Assembly: GCF_012027355.1 (NCBI RefSeq)
Contig: NZ_SNUH01000001.1
Span: 930,001-994,000, forward strand
From: Thermococcus sp. M36
Lineage (GTDB): Archaea > Methanobacteriota_B > Thermococci > Thermococcales > Thermococcaceae
Length of the DNA stretch: 64,000 nt
Direction of reading: 5' to 3'
In this document: piece by piece, positions 24,767 through 32,535 of the stretch
Numbering within the stretch: position 1 is the first letter of the stretch
How the letters are laid out: each line of letters opens with the position of its first letter
Position numbers and translations under genes: made by a program
Notes under the pieces: generated by a model
Database searches by the model: none
Seen by the model: only the letters and a program-made list of their open reading frames with translations
Told to the model about the DNA's origin: nothing

Positions 24767-25894
24767 ATGGAGATACTGGTCCTCATTGCCCTGATGCTCG
24801 CAACGGCGAAGCTGGTTGGGTACCTCTTCGAGAGGTTCGGCCAACCGGTCGTCCTGGGCCAGATATTCGGGGGACTCCTGATAGGCATCTTCTTCGACAC
24901 CAACCCTGTTATTGGCCAGTTCGCCAACCTCGGAGTCCTGCTCCTCCTCTTCATAGCGGGCCTTGAGAGCGAGCTCGAGGAGTTCAAACGCGTTGGGAAG
25001 CAGAGTGTCGTGGTTGCCGGTCTGGGCGTTCTCGTGGCCTTCCTCTTCGGCTTCTCCGTCGCCTACTTCTTCGTACCGCTTCACGAGGCCGTTCTCTACG
25101 GTGCCATGATGACTCCGACGAGCGTCAGCATAACGGTCAAGGTGCTCATGGAGCTGAGAAAGCTCAACACCCGCGAGGGAACCACGATCCTGGCCGCAGC
25201 CGTTGTGGACGATGTCCTCGGAATCCTGATCCTCACGGTAGCCATATCGATGATACGGGGCGGTGGAGTCAACTATGGAACCCTCGCGGAGGTTGTCATC
25301 TCGGTCTCCCTCCTGCTCTTCTTTTTCCTGTTCTTCGGCCCGAAGCTCGCGGACAGGGTCTTCAGGTTCATCTCCAGGATAGACCTCCCCGAGGCAGAGA
25401 CTGCATTCGCCCTGGTCTTCCTCATAGCCTTCGCATACCTCGCGGAGCACCTCAACCTTGCCTCGATCCTCGGGGCCTATCTGACGGGCCTCGCCCTAGG
25501 CCAGAGCGCCAAGAAAAAGTCCGTACTCGACCACATGAACGTCCTCGGCTACTCCCTTTTCATCCCGCTCTTCTTCGTTGAGATTGGGATGAGGATAGAG
25601 CTGGGCTACATAATCCATGCCGGCCTCTTCGCTGTCCTTTACACCATCGCGGCGATTCTCAGCAAAGTCTTAGGCTGCGGCCTCGGTTCAAGGCTTGCCG
25701 GCTTCGACTGGGAGTCCTCATTCAAGATTGGCGTAGGCATGATACCCAGGCTTGGTGTCGAGCTGGCCATGCTTGCCGTGGCGATGGCGAGTGGCTTAAT
25801 CGGGCCGGACGCTCTCACAGTGGCGATCCTCATGGTCTTCGTCACAACGGTGATAACGCCGCCGCTCCTGAAGTTCGCCTTCTCAAAAGTTTAG
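24767..25894 (+). CDS. CPA2 family Na+/H+ antiporter (second of a tandem pair)
   Basis: 375 residues, a paralogue of the preceding gene with the same blocks: GYLFERFGQPVVLGQIFGG, LLLFIAGLESELEEFK, and TTILAAAVVDDVLGILIL with the DD motif. The ATG at 24767 lies ten bases after the previous stop. The two differ enough to be an old duplication. Its stop codon overlaps the 3' edge of a minus-strand C/D sRNA. Ion specificity is not readable from sequence. Confidence 0.88.
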   Translation: MEILVLIALMLATAKLVGYLFERFGQPVVLGQIFGGLLIGIFFDTNPVIGQFANLGVLLLLFIAGLESELEEFKRVGKQSVVVAGLGVLVAFLFGFSVAYFFVPLHEAVLYGAMMTPTSVSITVKVLMELRKLNTREGTTILAAAVVDDVLGILILTVAISMIRGGGVNYGTLAEVVISVSLLLFFFLFFGPKLADRVFRFISRIDLPEAETAFALVFLIAFAYLAEHLNLASILGAYLTGLALGQSAKKKSVLDHMNVLGYSLFIPLFFVEIGMRIELGYIIHAGLFAVLYTIAAILSKVLGCGLGSRLAGFDWESSFKIGVGMIPRLGVELAMLAVAMASGLIGPDALTVAILMVFVTTVITPPLLKFAFSKV

Positions 25895-25950
25895 GCTCGG
25901 CCAACCGAGTGCTCATCACGGCTCAGCCAGTGCCGGTCTCGTCATCGCTC
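25893..25950 (-). ncRNA. C/D box guide sRNA on the minus strand
   Basis: Minus strand: box C variant ATGACGA (25945-25939), 12-base guide GACCGGCACTGG, D' CTGA (25926-25923), three-base spacer, C' GTGATGA (25919-25913), 12-base guide GCACTCGGTTGG, and D variant CCGA (25900-25897). Guides and spacer have ideal lengths. TTATAAAG at 25982-25975 on the minus strand may be the TATA box, though it lies somewhat far upstream; it overlaps the promoter of the marC-like gene. Targets not assigned. Confidence 0.65.
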
Positions 25951-26003
25951 TGCGCGTACATAGTTGGGCATAGCTTTATAAATCCCTTGCCGCAGTCGCG
26001 AAC

Positions 26004-26618
26004 ATGAGTGAGGTGCTCTCGATACTCAGTTCGGCGCTCTTCATGCTCATCATGATAGACCCGAGCGACAAGATACTCCTGGTCAGCCTCCTCCGCGAGG
26101 ACTTCCACATAGAGGACATAAGAACCCTCATCGTGAGGGCGAATCTAATAGGCTTCCTCCTGCTGTTCCTCTTCGCGGTTTCCGGGCAGATAATCCTTCA
26201 GCAAATTTTCCACATCGACATAAACGCCCTACGCGTTGCCGGCGGCTTCGTGCTCTTCAAGATCGGTTTGGAGGCCCTTGAGAGCGGCGGAATGCTCACC
26301 CTCAAGAGGGAGAAAAACATCCTGGCTCTGGCGGCCGTTCCGGTCGCGACACCCCTAATAGCCGGCCCGGCAGCAATAACCACCGCGATAACCCTAACCG
26401 CTGAGAAGGGCCTCTACCACGCGGCCGCGGCGATATTCTTGGCCATAATCTTTACGGCACTCACAATGTTCATAACCCTCTACGTCATCAAGAACGTCAG
26501 CAAGACGACCCTTGGTGTCTTCATAAGGATAATCGGTATGTTCACGATGGCGATTGGAGCACAGATGATGGTGCAGGGCGTCGTTGGAATATACCTGCTC
26601 ATGACGTCCGCGGCTTAG
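26004..26618 (+). CDS. MarC/UPF0056 family integral membrane protein
   Basis: 204 residues with six hydrophobic segments. Family landmarks are [19 protein letters not shown] near the start, [15 protein letters not shown], and [20 protein letters not shown], the conserved TPLxxGPG-like loop. Named after MarC of E. coli, whose role in multidrug resistance was later withdrawn; the true substrate is unknown. CTTTATAAA at 25973-25981 is a well-placed TATA box, giving a short or absent leader. Confidence 0.88.
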   Translation: MSEVLSILSSALFMLIMIDPSDKILLVSLLREDFHIEDIRTLIVRANLIGFLLLFLFAVSGQIILQQIFHIDINALRVAGGFVLFKIGLEALESGGMLTLKREKNILALAAVPVATPLIAGPAAITTAITLTAEKGLYHAAAAIFLAIIFTALTMFITLYVIKNVSKTTLGVFIRIIGMFTMAIGAQMMVQGVVGIYLLMTSAA

Positions 26619-26688
26619 CGGAACGTCAAAAACTCCTGGGCTAAACTTTTAACCTCTTCCGCTTTTCCCAGGAAAAGGAGGGTTGAAG

Positions 26689-28002
26689 ATGAAAGTTAGG
26701 CTTGAGAGGGTCAAAGGAACGCGAGATTTGCTCCCCGAGGAAATGGCCAAGAGGAGATGGGTATTTGAGAGAATACGCGAGGTCTTCGAACGCTATAACT
26801 TTCATGAAGTGCTCACGCCGACCTTTGAGTATACCGCCCTCTTCCAGCTGAGGAGCGGCGAGGAGGTCGTCGAACAGCTCTACGCCTTCGACGACAAGGG
26901 CGGCAGAAACATCTCGCTTCGTCCGGACATGACTTCGAGCGTTGCCCGTCTCTTTGTCAACTCCTTCCAGAACGCGCCCAAGCCGATAAAGTGGTACTAC
27001 ATGGCCAACATGTTTAGGTATGAAGAACCGCAGAGCGGCCGCTATAGGGAATTCTGGCAAGCAGGCGTTGAGCTTCTCGGAAGCGACAAGGTGGAGGCCG
27101 ATGCGGAGGTCATAGCCCTCTTCGTTGAGAGCTATCTCGCCACCGGCCTTGAGGACTTCACGGTCAACATTGGAGACAGGGTTCTTCTCGATGAGTTCGC
27201 CAGGATGCTCGGCGTTGAGGACGACGTTGGGCTCATGAGGCTTATAGACAAGAAGGACAAGATGAGCCGCGAGGACTTCATCGCTGCTCTGGGGGATTTT
27301 GGGCTTGACGATGAGGGAATTGAGAAGGTTCTCTCGCTGATCGAGATTAAGGGGGAGCCGGACGAGGTTCTTCCAAAGGCGGAGGAACTCTTTACGAGTG
27401 AAGAGGCAAAGGCAGAAATCAAAAGGCTCTACGAGCTGGTTGACCTTCTCGACGCCTACGGCGTTTCGGAGTGGGTAAGGATAGACCTCGGCATAGCGCG
27501 GGGCTTTGACTACTACACGAGCATAGTCTTCGAGGCCATAGCGCCCAATGACCTCGGTATAGGCTCGATAGGCGGCGGCGGTCGCTACGACAACCTCATC
27601 GAGGTCTTCGGAGGTAAGCCAACTCCGGCGACGGGCTTCGCCATAGGTATTGAGAGGCTGATTCCGATCCTTGAGTGGAAGGGCCTCATTCCGGAGCCCA
27701 AGCTAAGGCCCGATGTCTACGTGATTCCGATTGGAAAGGAGCCGGAGCTCAAAAAGGCTGCCATCGAGATAGCCTCCTCCCTCAGAAGGGCTGGAGTTAA
27801 GGCCGACTACGAGCTGACCGGAAGGAAGCTGAGGAAGGCTTTGGACTACGCCGGAAGGCTGGGCGTCCCCTACGTCGTCCTCGTCGGCAAGAAGGACCTC
27901 GCGGAGGGCAAAGTAACAATAAGGGACATGGAGAGCGGTGAGCAAAGGACAATGGAAAAGGAAAAGGTTGTAGAGGTCCTCGCCGGGATGTTGAGGGGTT
28001 GA
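26689..28002 (+). CDS. hisS: Histidyl-tRNA synthetase
   Basis: 437 residues from the ATG at 26689, behind AAGGAGGG; the TTG at 26683 is rejected. Class II motifs: VKGTRDLLPEE, RPDMTSSVARLF (motif 2 region), KWYYMANMFRYEEPQSGRYR, RGFDYYTSIVFE (histidine A site), and GGGGRYDNLIEVFGG with GFAIGIERL (motif 3). A C-terminal anticodon-binding domain starts near residue 340. It charges tRNA-His. It is convergent with a 40-residue protein gene that begins to overlap its end by no bases. Confidence 0.97.
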   Translation: MKVRLERVKGTRDLLPEEMAKRRWVFERIREVFERYNFHEVLTPTFEYTALFQLRSGEEVVEQLYAFDDKGGRNISLRPDMTSSVARLFVNSFQNAPKPIKWYYMANMFRYEEPQSGRYREFWQAGVELLGSDKVEADAEVIALFVESYLATGLEDFTVNIGDRVLLDEFARMLGVEDDVGLMRLIDKKDKMSREDFIAALGDFGLDDEGIEKVLSLIEIKGEPDEVLPKAEELFTSEEAKAEIKRLYELVDLLDAYGVSEWVRIDLGIARGFDYYTSIVFEAIAPNDLGIGSIGGGGRYDNLIEVFGGKPTPATGFAIGIERLIPILEWKGLIPEPKLRPDVYVIPIGKEPELKKAAIEIASSLRRAGVKADYELTGRKLRKALDYAGRLGVPYVVLVGKKDLAEGKVTIRDMESGEQRTMEKEKVVEVLAGMLRG

Positions 28003-28125
28003 CTACTTTTTCACCTCCACCCTAAACTCCCTTGCCTTTCTTCTCATTCTCCACTCCTCAAGCCTCCGCACGAAGGGACAGCGGGAGCGCCAGAGTCTGT
28101 AGGCTCGTTTTAACCCCTCGAACAT
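28003..28125 (-). CDS. Small basic protein, 40 residues
   Basis: A 40-codon frame starting MFEGLKRAYRLWRSRCPF and ending VEVKK, directly abutting the hisS stop. GGTGGTGGC lies just before the ATG as a ribosome binding site. It has about 15 Arg/Lys residues and could be a nucleic-acid binder. Nothing else explains the stretch, and the amino-acid make-up is plausible rather than random, but there is no domain to name. No signal peptide or membrane helix. Confidence 0.55.
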   Translation of the reverse strand: MFEGLKRAYRLWRSRCPFVRRLEEWRMRRKAREFRVEVKK

Positions 28126-28167
28126 GCCACCACCGAAACCGTTATGACATTAGGAGTTAAATGCTTT

Positions 28168-28226
28168 AGGGGATGATGAGTCTGGAGCCCCCTGATTGGT
28201 GAGGAGGTTTCGCGGGGCTGACCGGT
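28168..28226 (+). ncRNA. C/D box guide sRNA immediately upstream of a start codon
   Basis: Box C ATGATGA at 28173-28179, 12-base guide GTCTGGAGCCCC, D' CTGA at 28192-28195, TTG spacer, C' GTGAGGA at 28199-28205, 12-base guide GGTTTCGCGGGG, D CTGA at 28218-28221. Boxes are near-consensus and both guides are exactly 12 bases. AGTTAAATG at about 28155-28163 may be its TATA element. The next gene's ATG is at 28227, five bases after box D, so the sRNA is either processed from that mRNA leader or shares its promoter. Targets not assigned. Confidence 0.85.
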
Positions 28227-28523
28227 ATGATAAAGGACCGCCTCTGTGGGGAATACCTTCAGGAGATTGAGAGGCTGAAGCGCTCGATAGTCGAGCTGGA
28301 GGAGCAGATAAACGAGCTCAAGATGCGGCTCCGGCTGAAGGTGGACGAGGCCAACAGCCTCGCCATAGAGAACGCGAACCTGAGGCACAAGCTCGAGCTC
28401 ATGGAGAAGAGGGAGAAAGCCCTCCTCGACCTCATGAAGTCCCTGAAAGTTCCCCTCGTTATCATTGATGAGGAGCTTTTTGAGGACGTTGAGATTGATC
28501 TCAGTCTGGATTCGAGGGAGTGA
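28227..28523 (+). CDS. Coiled-coil protein of unknown function
   Basis: 98 residues. From about residue 8 to 75 the chain is a continuous heptad-type coiled coil (YLQEIERLKRSIVELEEQIN, MEKREKALLDLMK), followed by a short acidic tail. No enzyme motif is present. The ATG follows directly after a C/D box sRNA and there is no separate ribosome binding site, so translation may be leaderless after processing. Function unknown; it might act as an adaptor or dimerisation partner. Confidence 0.7.
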   Translation: MIKDRLCGEYLQEIERLKRSIVELEEQINELKMRLRLKVDEANSLAIENANLRHKLELMEKREKALLDLMKSLKVPLVIIDEELFEDVEIDLSLDSRE

Positions 28524-28578
28524 GGAAAACCTTAATAGCCCAACTTCGTTTTCTACTTCAACTTAAGGGGTGATGCTC

Positions 28579-31320
28579 ATGAGCATGGACATGACCACTG
28601 AGATGTTTAAAGAAGAGGGGTGGATAAGGAAGACGTGTAAAGTGTGCGGCAAGCCCTTCTGGACGCTCGATCCGGACAGGGAGACCTGCGGCGACCCGCC
28701 GTGCGACGAGTACTCTTTCATCGGAAAGCCAGGCATACCTAAGAAGTACACCCTCGAAGAGATGCGCGAGGCCTTCCTTGGGTTCTTCGAGAGGCACGGC
28801 CACGGGAGGGTAAAGCGCTTCCCTGTTCTGCCGCGCTGGAGAGACGACGTCCTCCTCGTGGGAGCAAGCATAATGGACTTCCAGCCGTGGGTCATAAGCG
28901 GCGAGGCCGACCCGCCGGCGAACCCGCTCACCATAAGCCAGCCGTCAATAAGGTTCACCGACATAGACAACGTCGGAATCACCGGCAGGCACTTCACGAT
29001 ATTCGAGATGATGGCCCACCACGCCTTCAACTACCCCGGCAAGCCGATATACTGGATGGACGAGACGGTTGAGCTCGCTTTCGAGTTCTTCACCAAAGAG
29101 CTGGGCATGAAGGCCGAGGACATAACCTTCAAGGAGAACCCCTGGGCTGGCGGCGGAAACGCCGGACCTGCCTTCGAGGTGCTCTACCGCGGTCTGGAGG
29201 TTGCAACCCTCGTTTTCATGCAGTACAAGAAGGCTCCGGAAAACGCCGACCCGAGCCAGGTCGTCGAGATAAAGGGCGACCGCTACGTGCCGATGGAGAC
29301 GAGAGTAGTTGACACCGGCTACGGCCTTGAGAGGCTCGTCTGGATGAGCCAGGGGACCCCGACGGCCTATGATGCGGTTCTCGGCTACGTTGTCGAGCCT
29401 CTCAAGAAGCTCGCTGGAATAGAGAAGATAGACGAGCGCATCCTCATGGAGAACTCCCGCCTTGCCGGAATGTTCGACATCGAGGACATGGGAGACCTTA
29501 AGGTTCTCCGTCAGGAGGTGGCTAAGCGCGTCGGCATAAGCGTCGAGGAGCTTGAAAGGGCCGTTAGGCCGTATGAGCTCATCTACGCGATAGCCGACCA
29601 CACGAAAGCTTTAACCTTCATGCTCGCCGACGGTGTAATCCCCTCCAACGTTAAAGCCGGCTATTTGGCCAGGCTCCTCATAAGGAAGAGCATAAGGCAC
29701 CTCCGCGAGCTTGGGCTTGAGATGCCGCTCGCTGAGATCATTGCCATGCACATAAAGGAGCTCTCCCCGACCTTCCCGGAGTTCAAGGAGATGGAAGATG
29801 TAATCCTCGACATAATCAATGTCGAGGAAAAGCGCTACCGTGAGACCCTCAAGCGCGGCAGCGACCTCGTCAGGCGTGAGATAGCGAAGCTCAAGAAGGC
29901 AGGAAAGGAGGAGATACCGCTCGAAAGGCTCATACTCTTCTACGAGAGCCACGGGCTTACCCCGGAGATAGTCGCCGAGGTCGCCGAAAAGGAGGGTGTA
30001 AAGGTCGAGATTCCGGACAACTTCTACACCCTAGTCGCGAAGGAGGCGGAGAAGCAGGAGAAGAAGGCGGCCGCCGAGTACGTCGTCGACTTCGAGCTCG
30101 TCAAGAATTTACCTGATACAAGGACGCTCTACTACGAGGATCCCTTCATGAAGGAGTTCGATGCCAAGGTGCTCAAGGTCATTGAGGACTGGGTCGTTCT
30201 GGATGCCACCGCATTCTACCCCGAGGGTGGAGGCCAGCCCTACGACACCGGTGTGCTCACCGCTGGGGACGAAGAAGTGAGGGTAACCAACGTCCAGAAG
30301 GTCGGAAAGGTAATCCTCCACAAGGTGGAGAAGCCCGAGGCCTTCAAGGAGGGCATGACCGTCCACGGAAGGCTTGACTGGGATCGGAGGATCCAGCACA
30401 TGCGCCACCACACCGGAACCCATGTGCTTATGGGCGCCCTCGTCAGGGTTCTCGGAAAGCACGTCTGGCAAGCTGGAAGCCAGCTCAGCACCGACTGGGC
30501 CCGCTTGGATATCTCCCACTACAAACGCATAAGTGAGGAGGAACTCAGGGAGATAGAGAGGCTCGCCAACAGGGTTGTGATGGAGAACAGGCCCGTCAGG
30601 TGGGAGTGGCTCCCGAGGACTGAAGCCGAGATGAAGTATGGCTTCCGCCTCTACCAGGGTGGAGTCGTTCCGGGAAGGGTCATCAGGGTGCTCAGGATAG
30701 AGGACTGGGACGTCCAGGCCTGTGGTGGAACCCACCTGCCGAACACCGGCCTAATAGGCCCAATAAAGATCCTGAGAACCGAGAGGATACAAGACGGCGT
30801 TGAACGCATAATCTTCGCCGCTGGAGAGGCGGCAATCAACTGGATGCAGGAGACCGAGAGGATACTGAAGAGGACGAGCGAGGTCTTCCGCGTCCCGCCG
30901 GAGAAGGTGCCCGAAACAGCTGAGAGGTTCTTCAATGAGTGGAAGGCGGCAAAGAAGGAGGTCGAGAAGCTGAGGAAGGAGCTGGCGAAGCTCCTCGTCT
31001 ACGAGCTCGAGAGCGAGGTCGAGAAGGTCGGTGAGGTTGAGTTCATCGGGGCGATAGTCGAGGGCACCATGGACGACCTCCGCGAGGCAGCCAACAAGCT
31101 CAGGAAGGAGAAGCGCGTTGTGATTCTCATCAGCAGGGAAGGCCACTTCGTCGTCGCCGTCGGAAACGGCCTCGACCTCAAGGCCGGCGAGCTGGCGAAG
31201 GTGATAACGAGCGTTGCAGGCGGCGGTGGCGGCGGAAGGAAGGAGCTCGCCCAGGGCAGGATAAAGAACCCGCTCAAGGCTGAGGAAGCTATAGCCGAGG
31301 TGAAGAAGCGCCTCGGCTGA
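28579..31320 (+). CDS. alaS: Alanyl-tRNA synthetase, archaeal type
   Basis: About 913 residues. It has the archaeal N-terminal zinc-type insert [10 protein letters not shown] with CGDPPC, the class II core ([40 protein letters not shown]), the editing domain with HHTGTHVL and [10 protein letters not shown] zinc ligands, and the C-Ala DHHA1 domain ending [13 protein letters not shown]. It charges tRNA-Ala and clears Ser and Gly. In-frame starts at 28570, 28573 and 28579 are possible; 28579 suits the GGGGTGATG site. Confidence 0.96.
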   Translation: MSMDMTTEMFKEEGWIRKTCKVCGKPFWTLDPDRETCGDPPCDEYSFIGKPGIPKKYTLEEMREAFLGFFERHGHGRVKRFPVLPRWRDDVLLVGASIMDFQPWVISGEADPPANPLTISQPSIRFTDIDNVGITGRHFTIFEMMAHHAFNYPGKPIYWMDETVELAFEFFTKELGMKAEDITFKENPWAGGGNAGPAFEVLYRGLEVATLVFMQYKKAPENADPSQVVEIKGDRYVPMETRVVDTGYGLERLVWMSQGTPTAYDAVLGYVVEPLKKLAGIEKIDERILMENSRLAGMFDIEDMGDLKVLRQEVAKRVGISVEELERAVRPYELIYAIADHTKALTFMLADGVIPSNVKAGYLARLLIRKSIRHLRELGLEMPLAEIIAMHIKELSPTFPEFKEMEDVILDIINVEEKRYRETLKRGSDLVRREIAKLKKAGKEEIPLERLILFYESHGLTPEIVAEVAEKEGVKVEIPDNFYTLVAKEAEKQEKKAAAEYVVDFELVKNLPDTRTLYYEDPFMKEFDAKVLKVIEDWVVLDATAFYPEGGGQPYDTGVLTAGDEEVRVTNVQKVGKVILHKVEKPEAFKEGMTVHGRLDWDRRIQHMRHHTGTHVLMGALVRVLGKHVWQAGSQLSTDWARLDISHYKRISEEELREIERLANRVVMENRPVRWEWLPRTEAEMKYGFRLYQGGVVPGRVIRVLRIEDWDVQACGGTHLPNTGLIGPIKILRTERIQDGVERIIFAAGEAAINWMQETERILKRTSEVFRVPPEKVPETAERFFNEWKAAKKEVEKLRKELAKLLVYELESEVEKVGEVEFIGAIVEGTMDDLREAANKLRKEKRVVILISREGHFVVAVGNGLDLKAGELAKVITSVAGGGGGGRKELAQGRIKNPLKAEEAIAEVKKRLG

Positions 31321-31338
31321 TTCCTTAACTTTTCTTTG

Positions 31339-31704
31339 GTGATCGAAATCAAGGTCAAAACTCTCAAGAGGCAGGTTCTGGAGCTTTCCAGGGAACTCGG
31401 CCTCAAAGCCGTCCCCGAATACAGAACCCCCGACGGGACGCGTATTGATATAGCTATCCTTAACGGCGGGGAAAGGCTACTCGCGATAGAGCTTGAGGCC
31501 TCATTCAAGTGGTTTCCCCAGAGGCTCCTCTACGACGTCGTCAAGGCCCACAGGGCCGGGTTTCCGGAGCTGTGGGTGGTTTCAAACTTCAACCCGAACC
31601 CTGGCTGGATTCTCGGTTATGCTGGAGAGCTCGGGCTTAGCCTCAGAATTCTGAAGGAAAAAGAAGTCTTGGAGAAGCTCAGAGCCCGGTTGGCTCGTCT
31701 ATAA
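31339..31704 (+). CDS. Conserved small protein, possible PD-(D/E)XK nuclease fold
   Basis: About 121 residues beginning VIEIKVKTLKRQVLELSREL. The block RIDIAILNGGERLLAIELEA places a D and E spaced like the catalytic acids of restriction-endonuclease folds, but the usual lysine is missing, so activity is uncertain. FPELWVVSNFNPNPGW follows. It starts about 18 bases after alaS with no clear ribosome binding site, suggesting coupled translation. It overlaps the nif3-like gene tail to tail by 26 bases. Confidence 0.6.
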   Translation: MIEIKVKTLKRQVLELSRELGLKAVPEYRTPDGTRIDIAILNGGERLLAIELEASFKWFPQRLLYDVVKAHRAGFPELWVVSNFNPNPGWILGYAGELGLSLRILKEKEVLEKLRARLARL

Positions 31705-32431
31705 AGAAAACGTCCAGCCCGAACTTCTCCTTCAAAAGCCCCATCAGGGCTTTTACTCCCAGCGTCTCCGTCTTATAGTGGCCCGCAACCAGAACACTCT
31801 GCGGCAGGTCGAGGGCGGTTAGGTAGTCCGCGTGGGTGAACTCGCCGGTTATGAGGAGGTCTATTCCCTTCTTCCAGGCCTCCTCCAGGGCGAAGGCTCC
31901 GGCCCCGCTGACGGCTCCAACGGTCTTAATCTTCCTTTTTTCGAACTCATAGGTTTTAACGGTTGTATCAAGCTTTTCGGCTATTACCTGGGCGACCTTC
32001 TCTATCGGTTGCGGCTCCTCGAACTCACCCCAGAAGCCGACGGGGATGCCTTTGTACTCGCCGAGGGGGCCCTTCGGCTCCAGATCGAGGAGCCTGAGCA
32101 GTTCAACGTTGTTGCCGATCTCCGGGTGCGCATCCAGGGGCAGGTGGGCGGCGTAGAGGTTCATACCAGCGTCCATGATGGCTTTCAGGCGTCTGTAGTG
32201 CACCCCGGTGATGTAGCCCAGACCGCCCCATATCATGCCGTGGTGGACTATCAGCATGTCGGCTCCGCCTTTGGCGGCGCGCCTTATGGTCTTCAGCGTC
32301 GTATCCACGGCAAAGGCCACCCTCTCAACTTCTTCCTTTCCCTCCACCTGGAGGCCGTTGCTGGACTTGTCGGGATAGGCGAGGATGTTGAGGTACTCGT
32401 TGAGGAAAGCAACGAGGTCATCGCGGTTCAT
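31679..32431 (-). CDS. Nif3/DUF34 family dinuclear metal-binding protein
   Basis: 250 residues from the ATG at 32431, behind GGGTGATAAC. Metal-ligand motifs of the Nif3-like family are visible: ADMLIVHHGMIWGG near residue 60 and the C-terminal GHYKTETLGV with LDVFFIDEPTGL. The N-terminal SSNGLQVEG is also typical. The family forms toroidal hexamers; database names such as GTP cyclohydrolase 1 type 2 are not supported biochemically for all members. Divergent from elp3 across a strong dyad element. Confidence 0.9.
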   Translation of the reverse strand: MNRDDLVAFLNEYLNILAYPDKSSNGLQVEGKEEVERVAFAVDTTLKTIRRAAKGGADMLIVHHGMIWGGLGYITGVHYRRLKAIMDAGMNLYAAHLPLDAHPEIGNNVELLRLLDLEPKGPLGEYKGIPVGFWGEFEEPQPIEKVAQVIAEKLDTTVKTYEFEKRKIKTVGAVSGAGAFALEEAWKKGIDLLITGEFTHADYLTALDLPQSVLVAGHYKTETLGVKALMGLLKEKFGLDVFFIDEPTGL

Positions 32432-32446
32432 AGTTATCACCCGGCC

Positions 32447-32503
32447 ATATTCACTATGGTGAATTATTCACTAACTGAATATGCCCCACAAACCCTTTTA
32501 AAA
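32447..32503. promoter_or_regulatory. 36-base dyad between nif3-like and elp3, with elp3 TATA box
   Basis: A region of nested symmetry spans 32447-32482: outer arms ATATTCA and TGAATAT, and inner arms GTGAAT-T-ATTCAC centred at 32465; ATTCAC-TATG-GTGAAT is a third overlapping inverted repeat. CTTTTAAAA at 32496-32503 is the likely elp3 TATA box. The dyad lies upstream of that TATA and probably over the start region of the opposite gene, so one dimeric regulator could control both. Confidence 0.55.
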
Positions 32504-32535
32504 CCGCCCGTCAACTTGAGCCGAGAGGTGTTGGG

